DNA of 64,000 nt, from assembly GCA_021495925.1 (NCBI GenBank), contig JAKEKT010000013.1:310001-374000 (forward strand). The letters run 5' to 3'. Both the position numbers and the translations under genes were made by a program. The DNA comes from Diplodia intermedia. Its lineage: Eukaryota > Ascomycota > Dothideomycetes > Botryosphaeriales > Botryosphaeriaceae. The notes beneath the pieces are model-generated. The model was not told the DNA's origin. It was given only the letters and a program-made list of their open reading frames with translations, and did not search any database. Positions 33,053 through 44,699 of this stretch are shown in pieces; within the stretch, counting starts at the first letter, position 1; each line of letters opens with the position of its first letter.

Positions 33053-35202
33053 ATGCCTCTCTGCAACGCGTGCGACCTGTTCTTCAACACTATGTTTGAC
33101 ATCTTCTCTCCAGAGTGGGTATATGGTATGCCGCTTCGAATGACCCAGGTTGTTCAGTCCGCCGATGCATGCGATGTGTGCGCGCTACTTAAGTTTTGTT
33201 CCATGCGTGCTTTTCGACGGTTTTTGGAAGACGATAAAGATAGCACGTTCGTCGAGTTCATGAAAACAACCTTCCCAGATTCTACATTGTCTCTTCGATT
33301 GGATCGAGAATATAGCGATCTGGACTACGATGATTTAGACGACAACGATCTAGGCGACAGCGATCAAGGTGACAGCGATCAAGACGACAACGATTTGCAT
33401 CCACTTCTGGCAAGAGCTATCGTAGTGCGATCTACCGAGCGAGCACGGAGTGAGCTCTCGCTTGAACATGTCAACACCTTGCAACATATTAACTTAAGTG
33501 TATGGGCTGCCAAAGGTAGAACCAATTTTAGTACCCTGGTTCTGGACAACAACTAACACCATGCCACTTAGATTCCCCAGCATCCGACTCCGGTGCAGTA
33601 TCAAATATACCGCCTATTCGCCATGACGGATCTGAAGAATCTTATCACTTCGTTCGGTTACAACTTGCCAATTGCTTGGAAAACCATGAGGGGGAAGAGT
33701 GCACCAAAACACTCTCTGGGGCCGCGATCGACCAATCCCTTGGATCGGCACTTCCGACTCGTGTTATCGATGTCATGAATGGACAGGTTCATGTCAAGCT
33801 CGTTGAAAGCAACGGTCAACAAGGGCACTACGTTGCTCTGAGCCACTGCTGGGGACCACCAGAGAGACAGCCAATACGGACTTTGCAGGGTAACTTGCAG
33901 CAGCACCTGTCAGGAATCCCTATGACCGAACTGCCGAGGACTTTTTATGAAGCCGTGAAGACGACTCGGGCAGTCGGTATACAATATCTCTGGATAGACT
34001 CGCTGTGCATTGTACAGGATGACGAAGCCGACTGGAGAAGAGAAGCGAGGAAGATGGGAAGGATTTACGAACGAGCTCGCTTCACCATTGCCGCTAGTGG
34101 CGCCAGCAACTCTTCTGAAGGGTTGTTTCTTGCGGGTCGCCAGCGGACTGACCCAATAGTAGAGATTCCGTTCCGTCCAGACGGTGAAGAGAATGAAGGT
34201 ACGATTTTTGTCTCTGCTGGTGCTCGCGGATACTATTTTCTGTATTCCTCACCATTGGAAAAAAGAGCATGGACATTCCAAGAGCGCTATCTTTCTCGAC
34301 GAACACTTCATTGCACGGATTCCGGGCTGCTCTGGTCCTGCAAGAACCACGATTCAATCGATGATCGCGGCTTCACTCACCCGGGTGACATGGCCCTAAG
34401 TGAGAATTGGCAAGGGCATGTCCAAGAATACACTGAGCGCCTCCTATCGCGCGAAAGCGATCGTCTGATAGCTCTAGAAGGCATCGCCACAGAAGTTGGA
34501 AGGACGAGACCGGATGCGTACCACAGGGGGGTCTGGATGGACGAGCTACCCTGTACCCTTCTTTGGCTTCGACCTTTTGATTCGAGCCACGACCGTGAAC
34601 CACATATACCAAGCTGGTCTTGGGCTTCAACGCCAGGAACCAAGCGGTTCGTTGAAGATTACTATGTTTGGAGCTCTCGACTATCCGACACTCTCATAGT
34701 ACTGGATGAGCACAGTGGATACATCATGAGCTCCCGGCTTCTTGCAAACACTGCAACTGGCGCGGATGGTGGCCTGATCGTGCACAGCTACCTAAGAAAG
34801 GGAACTGCCAACAAAGACAACTTCGAGTGGAAGGGCAAGTGGTCCAAAGACCCAGTGAGTGGGAGTGAGGATGCCATGAAAACAGACTTACCTGGCCAAT
34901 CAGTGTTTACTCAGAATGGGGTATATCATATCGTGGACGGCGAAGGAAAGAGGATTGGATGTGCAGCATTCGATGCAGCATTCGTCGCTGATTTCTATTG
35001 CCTTTTTCTTTGCAATGGAGACTCTTGGTCTGAAAATGATGAACGCATGGATCGAGATTGGTTTCACAAAAATTGGTTTCATTATGTCCTTTTGTTGGAG
35101 AAAACGAGAGAGCCATCTACATTTCGGCGAATCGGCCTCGGCATGATTGAGTTACAGACATGGTTCGAAGGGGAACAAGCTCAGCGAGTTCTTCTTATAT
35201 GA
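33053..35202 (+). CDS. HET domain protein A
   Basis: Exons 33053-33515 and 33572-35202 (56-bp intron, GTAGAA...TAG with CTAAC), 2094 nt, 697 residues. The N-terminus has a Cys-rich start (MPLCNACDLFF; DACDVCALLKFC) and an acidic run with GDSDQ repeats. The HET domain follows with YVALSHCWGP, ELPRTFYEAVKTTRAVG, YLWIDSLCIVQDD and WRREARKMGRIYERARFTIAA, then ERAWTFQE-like KRAWTFQERYLSRR and IPSWSWAS. HET proteins act in allorecognition and programmed cell death in filamentous ascomycetes. No NACHT or STAND module. ATG 33053 is chosen because the in-frame upstream extension lacks ATG. Confidence 0.92.
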
Positions 35203-35744
35203 CGACTTCTTTTATCAGAGCGCTCAGTTCATTTCACTAGTCCATTTACGAGGGTAAGCACACTTAAGCTCATCATTTTACAAATGTAGCATCTCGTTGC
35301 AAGATCCAAAGCCCCAGGTTCCCAAGCTCAAAGTGATATCCAAAACCTTTTCAATCCTGGCACCGGCGTGCCCCGTGTTCGCCATTGTCCACCAACAGGG
35401 AAAAAACACGGCCCATCACACGCTCCATTATCCCGCAATAAAGTGTAAATGAGTTGGCGTAGCTATCTCAAGTGACTATAGTGGGTAAGGCGGCATTCTG
35501 CGCCCGACCCCCGAGGACTTGCGTCGTTGAAACGCTTCACTAACCGACACATTATCTGTTTCTAGACTCAGAAGCTATGGCGAGTGCTTGTTGAGATGAC
35601 TGCTCTCCCCATAAGTCCCATCATCATTATTTCGTGGTCCTGCATGGCTGAAAAAAAACAATCGAATACTACCCCGGTACACTCGCTCTTTGCCGCGGCC
35701 GCAACTACTCGCCCTTGTGTCGTGAAAAAGCCGACACGGCAACC

Positions 35745-35876
35745 GACCTACCGATCACGAAACCACGCAGCGACGCGAAGAGCGGGCACGGTTGCGAGAA
35801 CCGACGAACGGACCTGCCGATCAAGAAGCCACGGGCGAACGCGAAGAGCGGGCACGGTTGGGGTCGGTGATCACGA
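35745..35876. repeat. Two-unit 66-bp tandem repeat
   Basis: Units start GACCTACCGATCA (35745) and GACCTGCCGATCA (35811) and both end GAAGAGCGGGCACGGTTG. One frame through them gives two copies of EREERARL-like charged helix and runs on to TAG at 36154 without family resemblance (LRALQYAHGTELHE). A small gene is possible but no ATG start is visible. Elsewhere 35203-36546 shows nothing. Confidence 0.55.
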
Positions 35877-36546
35877 CGGGGGCGAGCCGGGCGGCGGCTT
35901 TGACGAGCGATGGGTTGGAATCGAGGTTGCCGAGATGGGGGAAGGCGTTGCGCGATGGATGGGGATGGGGTGGGGAAATGGAGGTGGAGGTCCGGAAGTT
36001 CGCGGCTTTGGCTTTGCCGAATGCACTAGTGGTTTTGGCAGAGTCACGTGCAGAGGAGATGCGCCGGGTAGGCCAGGAGATTGTTCGGCGATACGCGGAC
36101 GCTGCGACGCTCCGCGCTCTGCAGTATGCGCACGGCACCGAACTGCACGAATAGATATCGGAATCTTGCTCAAGCCTGAATGTCAGTTGAGTTGACCGTG
36201 TACCAATCTTGCCTCACCATGAAGAGAGTATTCGTGGTTGCGCAATCAAGTTTGGTGGGACCGTTCGCACAGGCTCGCTGCCACCGCCAAGACCTGACCG
36301 AAGCTGGCCAATCCTGACCATCGCCAAACAGGCTGCATCCTTTGTGAGTTTGAGAATGATACCTTGGGTTACTTTATTGTTGTGTTACAAGGCGCTTAAA
36401 ATTGCAGAACCTCAACCAAAATGCTTGGCCAAGGCGGCGTGAGCAACGATATGTAATGATTCAATTTCGTTTGTATTCGCAATTTCTTCGAAGACCTGGG
36501 TCAAATTGTGCTCTTAACAGAAAAATTAAAGGGAGAACATCCCGCA

Positions 36547-37158
36547 TCAGGAAATGGAGGGTTTCCTGTTATGGTCTTTGACGAGCACCGTGTAGGCGTG
36601 CACCACTGTCAATATGTAGCCAATCAGCCGAACAAAAAAGCACACTACCAGAAACCCCGGGAACCAGCCCCCCAGAAACCCCCCCTCAAGCAAGCCGACC
36701 ATACAAACAAGCCCCGCCGACCCCAACCGTCCCAAGCACAGCCTCCATCAACCCGCCATCACATAGCAGGCCAAAACCAAAACGGCCAACAGCGCGACCT
36801 CGCGCGCCCCATTCACCGACCACGCCGCCGCGCCCTCACCGCCGCCATTTCCCTCCTCACGCGAAACGCGCTTCCCCGGAATCCAAAGCACTAGGTCCTG
36901 CCCCACCTCCTGTTGCAGCTTGATGAAAGCGGCCAAACCGGGGCCATCCCAATACTCCACCGCGTTCACGGCTCTCAGCGTCATGCCCATCTTCTTTGCG
37001 CGTAATATCTCGCTCTCCATCACTTTTTTCGCTCGGTAGGTGCCGCCGTTGATTTTGGCGTCGTGGATGCGCTGGTAGATCGTCTCTGTGCTGATGGCGT
37101 CGCTCTCGGGGGCTCCGTTGGGTCGGACTACGAGGAGCGGGGCTGCGTTTGTTTCCAT
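36547..37158 (-). CDS. Small membrane protein, interrupted by one in-frame TGA
   Basis: Read leftwards from ATG 37158 (METNAAPLLVVRPNG). A charged helical region (YQRIHDAKINGGTYRAKKVMESEILRAKK) and YWDGPGLAAFIKLQQEVGQDLVLWIPGKR follow, then a TM segment (REVALLAVLVLACYVMAG) and TGA at 36748-36750, giving 136 residues. The same frame continues with two more hydrophobic segments (SAGLVCMVGLLEGGFLGG, FLVVCFFVRLIGYILTVVHAY) to TAG at 36547. Either the product ends at the TGA, or the gene is a recent pseudogene in which CGA became TGA. I recognise no family. Confidence 0.5.
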
Positions 37159-39179
37159 GATACTGTTTGGCCGGGTTTTTGGAGTTGCGGTAAGCGCCTG
37201 TGTGAAACGCGAGAATGGGAGGCAGGTCAAGCTTGTGGGAAGAGCGGGAATTGGGGAAGGGGAAGAAATAGGCAAGCGGGCGAAGTGATTGCGTGCGCCT
37301 TGACGAACCGCCCGGTCAATGCCGAAAGGCGCTCGGCGTAGGGTGTTTGCTTAGGAACTTTCGAGACTGGGCTCGTGTGTAGGTACTGTTCGCAAACTTG
37401 TACGCCCGTTCGGCCCGGCTCCACTCCCCATCTCGCTCGAAGTTGCAGTGTCGCCTCCTACGTGCCTTCAGTCTCAGTAAAAGCAATCCAGTTACCGAAC
37501 GTCTCGGCCTCCCGCATGTTTCGACAGCGACGCCGCGAATAAAGTGCCGCAGCACAGCAGCTACCTCCGAAGCAAGGGCATGCTTGTCATGAAATTGTGA
37601 TTCCCAGATCGTTTCGGTCGCTTATAGTACCACCACCCGGGCTGCGCGGTCTGACTAGCAGGTACCAAAGAACTGCTGGGCACGGACAACCGGGCCTGAG
37701 CGACAATGAAGCCACCTCTCGGGACTGGGACTGGGAATGAGCCAAATTGTCCCGCCGCACTCCACGGTCATGCAAGATCGATAAGCTCGAAGGGGATACG
37801 ATCGGCGATGGGGCGAGGGCTAGTCGTCGTGGTAGAAGAAGAAGGCGTAGCGTTGACGGGAACGCTATGGAACCGTCGAAGGCGTTTGAGAAGCTCGTGA
37901 GAGCAAGGACGAGGTCGATACCTATCGCAGTTGGGCGCGCACGATTAAACAGACACCCACTCTAGCCGCTCGAGGCGGTTCAAAGAAGGACGACCTGAAG
38001 GGTAGTAGCGGTGTCGCGAAGGTTGTGTCGTATTGGGAAAGGGGCGATGCGCGCGAAAAAGAATAGTAGATGCGGGACGTGATGGAAAGGCGGGGAGGTG
38101 TAGTGGAACGACATGGAAACTGGAACCTGAGGTAGCGATGCGACAGTTCGTTGAAAGCGTTTGGGGACCGCCTTGCGCTCGGGTGGGCGACCAGCTCAGC
38201 AACAGCATCAGCTCCGTGAGGTTTGGTTTGCGGTTCGGTGGGTGGCCAGATGCTCAGTTTCGACACTGGGTAATTTCATCACTAAATAGTTTGGCCTTCC
38301 GCACCACCGGGCAGCATTGGCTCCAGCGCAGTCCCATGTCACTCTGAGTTCGAGCTAAGATGGCGTGACGCCCGGGTTCATTTTTGATGCTGTCCTGCTA
38401 TTACCACCTGCTATCATCACCCGAGATGCATGGTCTCGCCAAAATGCGGGAAACGCCCTTGGAGCAAACATGAAGGAATACTATTTTGGAATGGGTATAG
38501 GAACTTGTGGAGAACTGTTTGCGGTTGCTTCCCGTTACTACAGACGGACGCACTTCCAGCGCTCTTCACCCGCTGGCTCGGCGTGGGTGACTGATGCGTA
38601 TTACGACCTGGGTGCGCTTTGATTCTATGGTCATATTATGACACCCCTCCGAAGAAAGCGGTGCGCAGTTTCGATCTAGCTTTCGAAGCATGTCCGCGAC
38701 AAGAAAGTCCCCGTTACAGAACATCGCCCGCGAAGGAGGCAGAGCAAATGATCCGCAAAGAAGTTTCCACGGTTAAAACTTCGTAGATGTTTAGCAGCAA
38801 AGTTTCTACAACGAATGCTATGACAAACCTTGAACAACATGGCTTCAACAGAGAAACTACCATAAAGAACTCCACAGCGAAGTTGAGTCAAAACATCGCG
38901 TCGAAAGATTGGATGACGAAAACTTCTCCAGACAAGATTACGTAGCAAACTTTGACTTTCGGTGGAAACCCATCGACTACGACAACCTTAACCACTTCTG
39001 ATGAGTCGCGCTGCTGACCATTTGTCCATACGCTCCGCTGTCGTCGATGCCGTGGCTTTAGGCCGCGCAGACCGGCATAATCGGCCCCCGGATATTTGGC
39101 GGCAAGAGAATCCAACCATTTCACAAAATGACAGACGCGTCATGAAATTACCATGGTGGCCGGCTACAAAACACCTCTA
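37159..39179. other. Gene-poor stretch, nothing recognised
   Basis: Overlapping short frames on both strands without motifs. From about 38690 to 38990 the sequence becomes A-rich with loosely recurring AAGTTTC/AAAACTTC motifs and stops in all frames, suggesting a decayed repeat. Confidence 0.35.
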
Positions 39180-39520
39180 CACAGCGGGCGACAAAAACCC
39201 CCGAGCCTTCTTAGTGGCGCCGAGATGCGATAGATACTCTCTTGCAACGTCGGTGTATAAACTGTTGGAATTTGAATGAATGAGAATGTATTCATACACC
39301 TGTTGGAGGTGAGGCATGAGGAGCGATAGGGGGCTACCCCGGGGGTCGCTTATATACCCTGCTCCTCGCTGACTAAGCTATCTACTGCTGCAAACGCTCA
39401 TATTCCAACATAAACCCATTATGCGGACGCAAATGTGCGTTTTACAAGCAGACAGCCGCGTCCGCCTATTCCATTCTACTGCCTAAGTAGGTATGGTGCC
39501 TTCTTTTGCCACCCGCCGTG
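39180..39520. mobile_element. MITE copy 3, split by a solo LTR
   Basis: Left end CACAGCGGGCGACAAAA at 39180 and right end TTTTGCCACCCGCCGTG at 39504-39520 match the termini of the complete element at 31271. The interior is diverged but keeps ACGCAAATGTGCG near 39427. Removing the LTR and one target-site copy leaves 188 bp, close to the 203 bp of the intact copy. Confidence 0.6.
39263..39410. mobile_element. Solo LTR (148 bp) with perfect 5-bp target duplication
   Basis: Begins TGTTGGAATTTGAAT and ends CATATTCCAACA, the TG...CA ends with a short inverted repeat (TGTTGGAAT/ATTCCAACA) typical of retrotransposon LTRs. It is flanked by TAAAC at 39258-39262 and 39411-39415. A promoter-like CTTATATACCCTGCTCC lies at 39349 onward. 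No internal gag-pol sequence is present, so it is a solo LTR, most like Ty1/copia elements by end sequence. It sits inside MITE copy 3 and is therefore younger. Confidence 0.85.
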
Positions 39521-40083
39521 TTCGCATAGCAGTTTCGAACGTCATATAATGTCGAGACAGCGCGAACGAGACCGCGCTAACAAGCGAATGGTACTTACCT
39601 AACGCGTTCCGGCATGTCGATCAACGGGCTGGTGTGCGGCCGGCGAAATTCTCACTAGTGGACTCTTCTCGGGCCAATCCGCAACACAAAACCGACGACA
39701 GACAATGCGGTCGTGTGTGAACAACGCGACGTGGGGGAATCTCAAGCTCATTTCATTGCTGTCTACGCATCTGTCTATGGAAATGCACTTGGGGTATTGT
39801 CGCCTGATTGCCGCAAATCCCACGTGAAGGCCGAAATTCCAGTGAAGCCCGTTCGCTCCTCCAATAGGAAGATGATTGGGTTTAACTCGAGGAAGTAAAG
39901 GGAAAGGGAATAGGAAATGGTCCGTTTTGATATGCTTTCTTCTACAAGCCTGGTTAGTGTCGGTGCTAGTTCTTCACACTTATTGTAGCGTACATACCAT
40001 GCAGCCTCCGTTTTCAGTCTCCTGCGTAGGACGATGTCCAGACATAGATAGGCAATTCTTCTACCCCGATCGAAGGGTCATGT

Positions 40084-40287
40084 GAAGAAGGTGTCCCGAT
40101 GCAAATATGCATTTGCCGAGCATTTTACGTTAGGACCCGAAGAGGATCTTCGGGTGCAAATTGCGCTTTCCAAGGTCTCCGACGTGCGTAGCGGAAGAGA
40201 ATGTCCCGACGTAAATGTGCGTATCGCCCAGATGCCTTTGTAGGCAGTCGAAGAAAGTCCGGACGTGGATGCGGATTTTCAGGCATG
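40084..40287. repeat. Four-unit, 55-bp tandem array
   Basis: Units begin at 40084, 40139, 40194 and 40250, each with GAAGAR followed by a GTCCCGAYGYAAATRTGCG-like core (variants CTTCGGGTGCAAATTGCGC, TCCGGACGTGGATGCGGA). Units are quite diverged. The core resembles CCAGACGTAAATGCACG inside the MITE and GGACGCAAATGTGCG in MITE copy 3, so the array may have grown from a MITE piece. It abuts the stop codon of the leftward gene at 40288. Confidence 0.6.
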
Positions 40288-41373
40288 CTACAACTTGGGC
40301 AGCCCAAGCGCCGCCCTCAACGCCGGATCTTTGGAGAGCTCGGGGTAGTCCTCTTTCCATTCCCACTCAATACCCGCACTGTAGTGGAGGACGAACATGG
40401 CAAGGCAGACCGTCAGTCCATCATTGGGGAACTGCCACTTGATCACCTTGACTAACGGAGTGTCCATGTTCTGCTTGCGCTTGGCAGGAGACGAATCGGC
40501 GTATCTGCTACCCGAGTCCGCTACAGGAGTGCTAGGGAGGTACGGCGAACGGCGTGAGGATGCAGGCATAGCAGGATCATTGCGCGGATGGTGAGGCGTA
40601 ACGGGCAGCGACGACGGGTACAGGGACGGAGGCGACGAGGGAGGGGGGCTGAAGGTGTTCCGACTGTAGTTGGGATCTGGGCGCGACTGTTGGCGCTTTG
40701 GACGGGAGGCGGCGATAGAATCGGCGTTGGGCATGCTGGAGTCAGACGAGGACTTGGCGCGGATGATGATAAGCTCGAAGGGTCCAAGCAAGTAGGCATA
40801 ACGAGTGTTCAGCTCGGCGGCGTAATCTAGCACCTGCTGGAGGCACTCGGCCTGGGTCTTCTGCGTTTGGTCCTTCCAGCGGCCGCTATTGTTGACTTGG
40901 GCCATGTGGGGGAATTTCGGCCCCAGCATCTTCGTGTCGCCCGTAATATGGCTGAGGCGATCGACCGTCCTGGTATCGCTGAGCACGGCAGACCAGTCTG
41001 GGCGCTTGTCACTCGACAACCTGGCGCTGGCTCCACAGCTCCATAGTAAGCGTGGCCCATCCCGGGTGACGACCTTCAAGGCAGCATTGACGATCTTGAG
41101 ACTCCACTGGCTGACGACAAACTCTAGGGTCGGCTCGTTGGCAATAACGAGATGCGCGCCCTCGATCTCGTCTAGGTCGGGGAAAGTGTACTCCGTGTCG
41201 AGGATATGGCCGAACAGGGCATTTATCTCCTTAAGGTTGAAGCCCTTCCATTCCTCCCAGCTGTCAAAGTGAATAGAACTGTCAGTTTGGTGGGTCGACG
41301 CGCGGACACGAGGATCGACCTCGAACTTCGGGTCCGACTGGTCAAGCCACCTCCTCAAGGTCATCCGGGCCAT
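40288..41373 (-). CDS. Fungal restriction-fold (PD-(D/E)XK)-like protein
   Basis: Single exon, ATG 41373 (MARMTLRRWLDQ), 361 residues. The core has RPDWSAVLSD, then ITGDTKMLGPKF, which fits the D...(D/E)xK spacing of a PD-(D/E)XK fold (Asp in PDW, Asp and Lys in GDTK). QVLDYAAELNTRYAYLLGPFELIIIRA is typical of a large uncharacterised ascomycete family. A Ser/Pro-rich linker (residues about 220-310) leads to a C-terminal strand pair (VIKWQFPND; IEWEWKEDYPELS). Nuclease activity is inferred only. A divergent relative is the gene at 30978-32390. Confidence 0.72.
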   Translation of the reverse strand: MARMTLRRWLDQSDPKFEVDPRVRASTHQTDSSIHFDSWEEWKGFNLKEINALFGHILDTEYTFPDLDEIEGAHLVIANEPTLEFVVSQWSLKIVNAALKVVTRDGPRLLWSCGASARLSSDKRPDWSAVLSDTRTVDRLSHITGDTKMLGPKFPHMAQVNNSGRWKDQTQKTQAECLQQVLDYAAELNTRYAYLLGPFELIIIRAKSSSDSSMPNADSIAASRPKRQQSRPDPNYSRNTFSPPPSSPPSLYPSSLPVTPHHPRNDPAMPASSRRSPYLPSTPVADSGSRYADSSPAKRKQNMDTPLVKVIKWQFPNDGLTVCLAMFVLHYSAGIEWEWKEDYPELSKDPALRAALGLPKL

Positions 41374-41935
41374 GATGGCAACGAGGGTGGATTGGAAGTT
41401 GTAGTTGAGAGGGAATGGAGGAAGGATGAAGGAGGATTGGCAAAGACATAGTTGAGCAAATTTGTGAGTGTCAGAAAGTTGCAGATGTCCGATTGGCAAC
41501 CGCGCGCGTCTGAGTTAGGCATAGCGGGGGTCATATGAGGTGTTAATGAGAGATCTAAGCCCGTCAGCATCGACTGCATAGCCGACGATATTGGCAGGTG
41601 TAGGTAGTTTAATACATATACTTGAATGATAAAGCGCGCTAGAGCGTGGTATCAATGGATGGGGATCTGATTTTAGCTATCAATCGAGGAATAGTATTGT
41701 GGCCGCGGCTGGGTTGCTCTTTCCCGCGGCGCAACATCTGACGTCATCTATCCTCTTCGGCAGCACTTCGGATTTCTCATGGCACGATAACACACCCTTA
41801 GGCAGACGCGGGGCGCATGGCAGCGGCAGCACTTCGGAAACCCCCAGGCGCCATAAAACCCCAGCCAGCGGGCGCAAACCACGTCCAGGACAACAACATT
41901 ACCCCAAGCCGCCCCGGATCCGCACACCGACCACC

Positions 41936-43292
41936 ATGGGTCCTGGAAGGTATCTTGGCCATGGAGGCGCCGGTGCAGTCTACTCTTTCCAGATCAATGG
42001 CAAGAAGTGCGCGCTGAAGATGGTAAGCTGCTCCTCGTATGCTTCGGAGCTGGGCTGACGCTACTTAGATTGAAAACAACGACCTCTTCCAGAAGGAGCT
42101 TCGCGCATACAAGGCTATCTCTCTCGCACCCTCGTTGAGAGGCCGTATTTGTGGCTTCTTGGGTACTGTCGCTCCATATTCCCGCTACCCTGAGAACGTC
42201 GGTCTCGGCCTCGCCCGCCTCCGCGGCCCCAACCTACGCGCCCACCTCATGGCCCTTACTGCATCCGAAGACCGTGAGTCGTTGCGCGAGGAGGTACATG
42301 AGACCCTGGACCGTCTCCACCGTGATGCTGGCGTCGCCCATGGAGACATTACCACCGAGAACGTCATCATGCACAAAGGTCGCCCCGTCCTCATCGACTT
42401 CAGCCTCGCCCTCTTCAAATGCGACCTTGATAGCAGCTCCTGGGATGGTGCCATAAGTATAGACCATCAAATGGCTGACGAAGTTTTCCGGTGGGCAGAC
42501 TCTGAACATGTAAGACTTCCCATATACTGAGAAACTCGCCTACTAACATGCACCCAGGCAACCATTGCTGTCGCTGCTCTTATCAAGGACTCTACACCCC
42601 CCGACCAGCAGACCCTCACCACGCTGCTCAACACTATCCAGGCTGCTGACAACTCACTGCTTTTCAGCATCCATAGCATGTTTCCTACGCCAACACCCTT
42701 GCTCGCTCTCGCCCTGGCCGAACAACTAAACAAGGACAACGGCTCAGACGCCCGCAAGGTCGCCGCTGAGCTGATGGTCGACGCCCTCGCACGCGTCTCG
42801 CAAGAGCAGCAAGCGTGCTCCTCTTCAAGCGAGCCGCTTCCGCTGCCGTCCACGGCGCAAATACTCCGCATGCACCGTATCGCCGTCGACGCCGCAGGCA
42901 CGTACCAGAGGAGGAGTGGGTGCGGCGATACGCTCGGCGCAGACCAACTCTACCGCAACGCCATAGCCGCGCACGAGGCTCTGTGTGGCCGCGACGACTA
43001 CGAATTCCTGAACCTGCGGCTCCAGTGGGCCACGTTCCTGGCTGATCAGGATGACGCCGAGGGGGCGCTGGTCGTGTGCGACAAACTGTTGGACGATCTG
43101 GAGTATTTCGTGGCTACCGATGGCCACGCAAGTTTCCGAAGGGTCGCGAAGTGGGTTGGGCATATGGTGCGTCAGGACATATTCCCTAACGAACCGCCAG
43201 GCGAAACGAAAGTGTTGGCCCTGAATATGTGGTGGAGGGCTTTGGGGATTCACAAAGCTAAGGAAACTGTCCAAGAGGACGGAGGTAAATAG
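41936..43292 (+). CDS. Protein kinase-like domain with C-terminal helical repeats, paralogue
   Basis: Exons 41936-42022, 42069-42509 and 42558-43292 (introns 46 and 48 bp), 1263 nt, 420 residues. Unlike its relative at 2481, it keeps a glycine loop (YLGHGGAGAVY, residues 6-16) and the beta-3 Lys (CALKM, K28). The catalytic loop is HGD (120-122) with TTENVI, and the metal motif is DFS (139-141) instead of DFG. The C-terminal half has two helical hairpins including FLNLRLQWATFLADQ and GALVVCDKLLDDLEY. It may be an active atypical kinase. Alternative upstream ATGs exist in frame (from 41699), but the Kozak-like ACCATGG at 41936 immediately precedes the kinase fold. Confidence 0.85.
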
Positions 43293-44699
43293 ACTTGGAT
43301 GGTCAATACTAGAGATTGGTAGGGCGTATGTCATGACAACTTGTTTGGTTTCAAAGATGGAGAACAAAAAAACATTGGACACACCTTGTTAGTAGCGAGA
43401 AATGACACATTGTTTACATGTCATCCGTTGGAAAGTTCCGCTCCTTACCTAAAAATCTGTGCTTGTTGCCCCTTGATTTCCTTCCAGTGCTATCGAGGAG
43501 AATCCTGCACTCTTTCTTATCTCACTTTCTTATTCAAGAACCTCATTTCTTGTCATGCGGAGCGCGTGGGCGGAGCAACAAGAGGAGTGGAAACACTGCT
43601 GGCTGCCTTGGAAATTGGCTGTGGACGGGCGGGCATCGCGGGACCGGGATTCTTTGGAAGTTATGGGAGCGGAGGTGGAAATATGCTTCCTGGTGGTGGG
43701 ACCAGGTAGAAAAATCGCGTGCGAGGTAGGAAGGTACGCAGTCAAGGATCTGGGGAGGGGGCGGCGTTGACCCACGGCGATCAATGTTGTAGTAGAAAGA
43801 CGAGCCGGGCTGTCGTGGGCGACGGCAAGGCCAGTCGGATTCAGTGATGGCGTTGTAGCGAGGAACGGATGTGGAATGATTGCGGGAATGGATAACGACG
43901 ATGGTAAAGTTTGATTCGAGTGGTTTGCAGCGGTTTCTGTGTCTTGTTAGTGGCGCGTCATCTTATGCTGCCTCCAGGCTACCATTCCGCGCGGTCCTCG
44001 AAGGTTCAACGTAAAATGCCGCTGCGCCCGCCGTAGTGAGTTACCTGCCTACCCTGCTGCCACTGACAAACATGTCAACTCCTAGAGACTCCAGAGTCCC
44101 GCCTCAGTAGGCGCCAGCGTTAAAGCAGGAAACCACAGCCGCGCGGTTTCCGTTGGCTTCGCCTCTCCACCGACCCAATATTGCTCTTTCTAAGGGATTA
44201 TCAATGTGTTGCCGGACGTACTACTGGGTTCTACGAAGAAATATGGCCGCGCGTGCGCCAGCTCTGTCCTTAAAAAGGAGATGTGCGAAGCAGAAAGGTA
44301 GCAAAGCGGCATAATGCCAGTCAGTCTGTTCTCCAAGGCAAACAGGACGAGCTGGCGAGATCCAGTCGCGTTTTGTCTTCGCCAAGCTGAGCGGTGTGTC
44401 TGACAGCTGGCTCCACTGTCCGAACGCTTGTCACAACGCAATCGTTCTCCGGGCGGTGGCATCAAGATTTTTGACGGCAATACTGACAAACACCAGGTCC
44501 AAGTGACATTGTACCCTCAATGGATATCTGGAGCGTATCACGATAGCGTCCAGAGATTCCCTCGAGCTCACGGATGGTGAAGTCATGTAAGTTAATAAAA
44601 ATACTACCCGAACGTACAAATTTCCCAGTCAAGCAACAACGCTCAAGAGAGAGTCTGACATGAGAAGGAGTAAACAAAGTCTCAGGATAGCAGTCCAAA
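43293..44699. other. No gene supported
   Basis: Short frames on both strands without family resemblance, and no splice pattern tying them together. Confidence 0.4.

Noticed and set aside
41598..41625. TAGGTAGTTTAATACATAT as another MITE copy
   Set aside because: Only about 20 bases match the inner arm, with no terminal repeat; too short to support.
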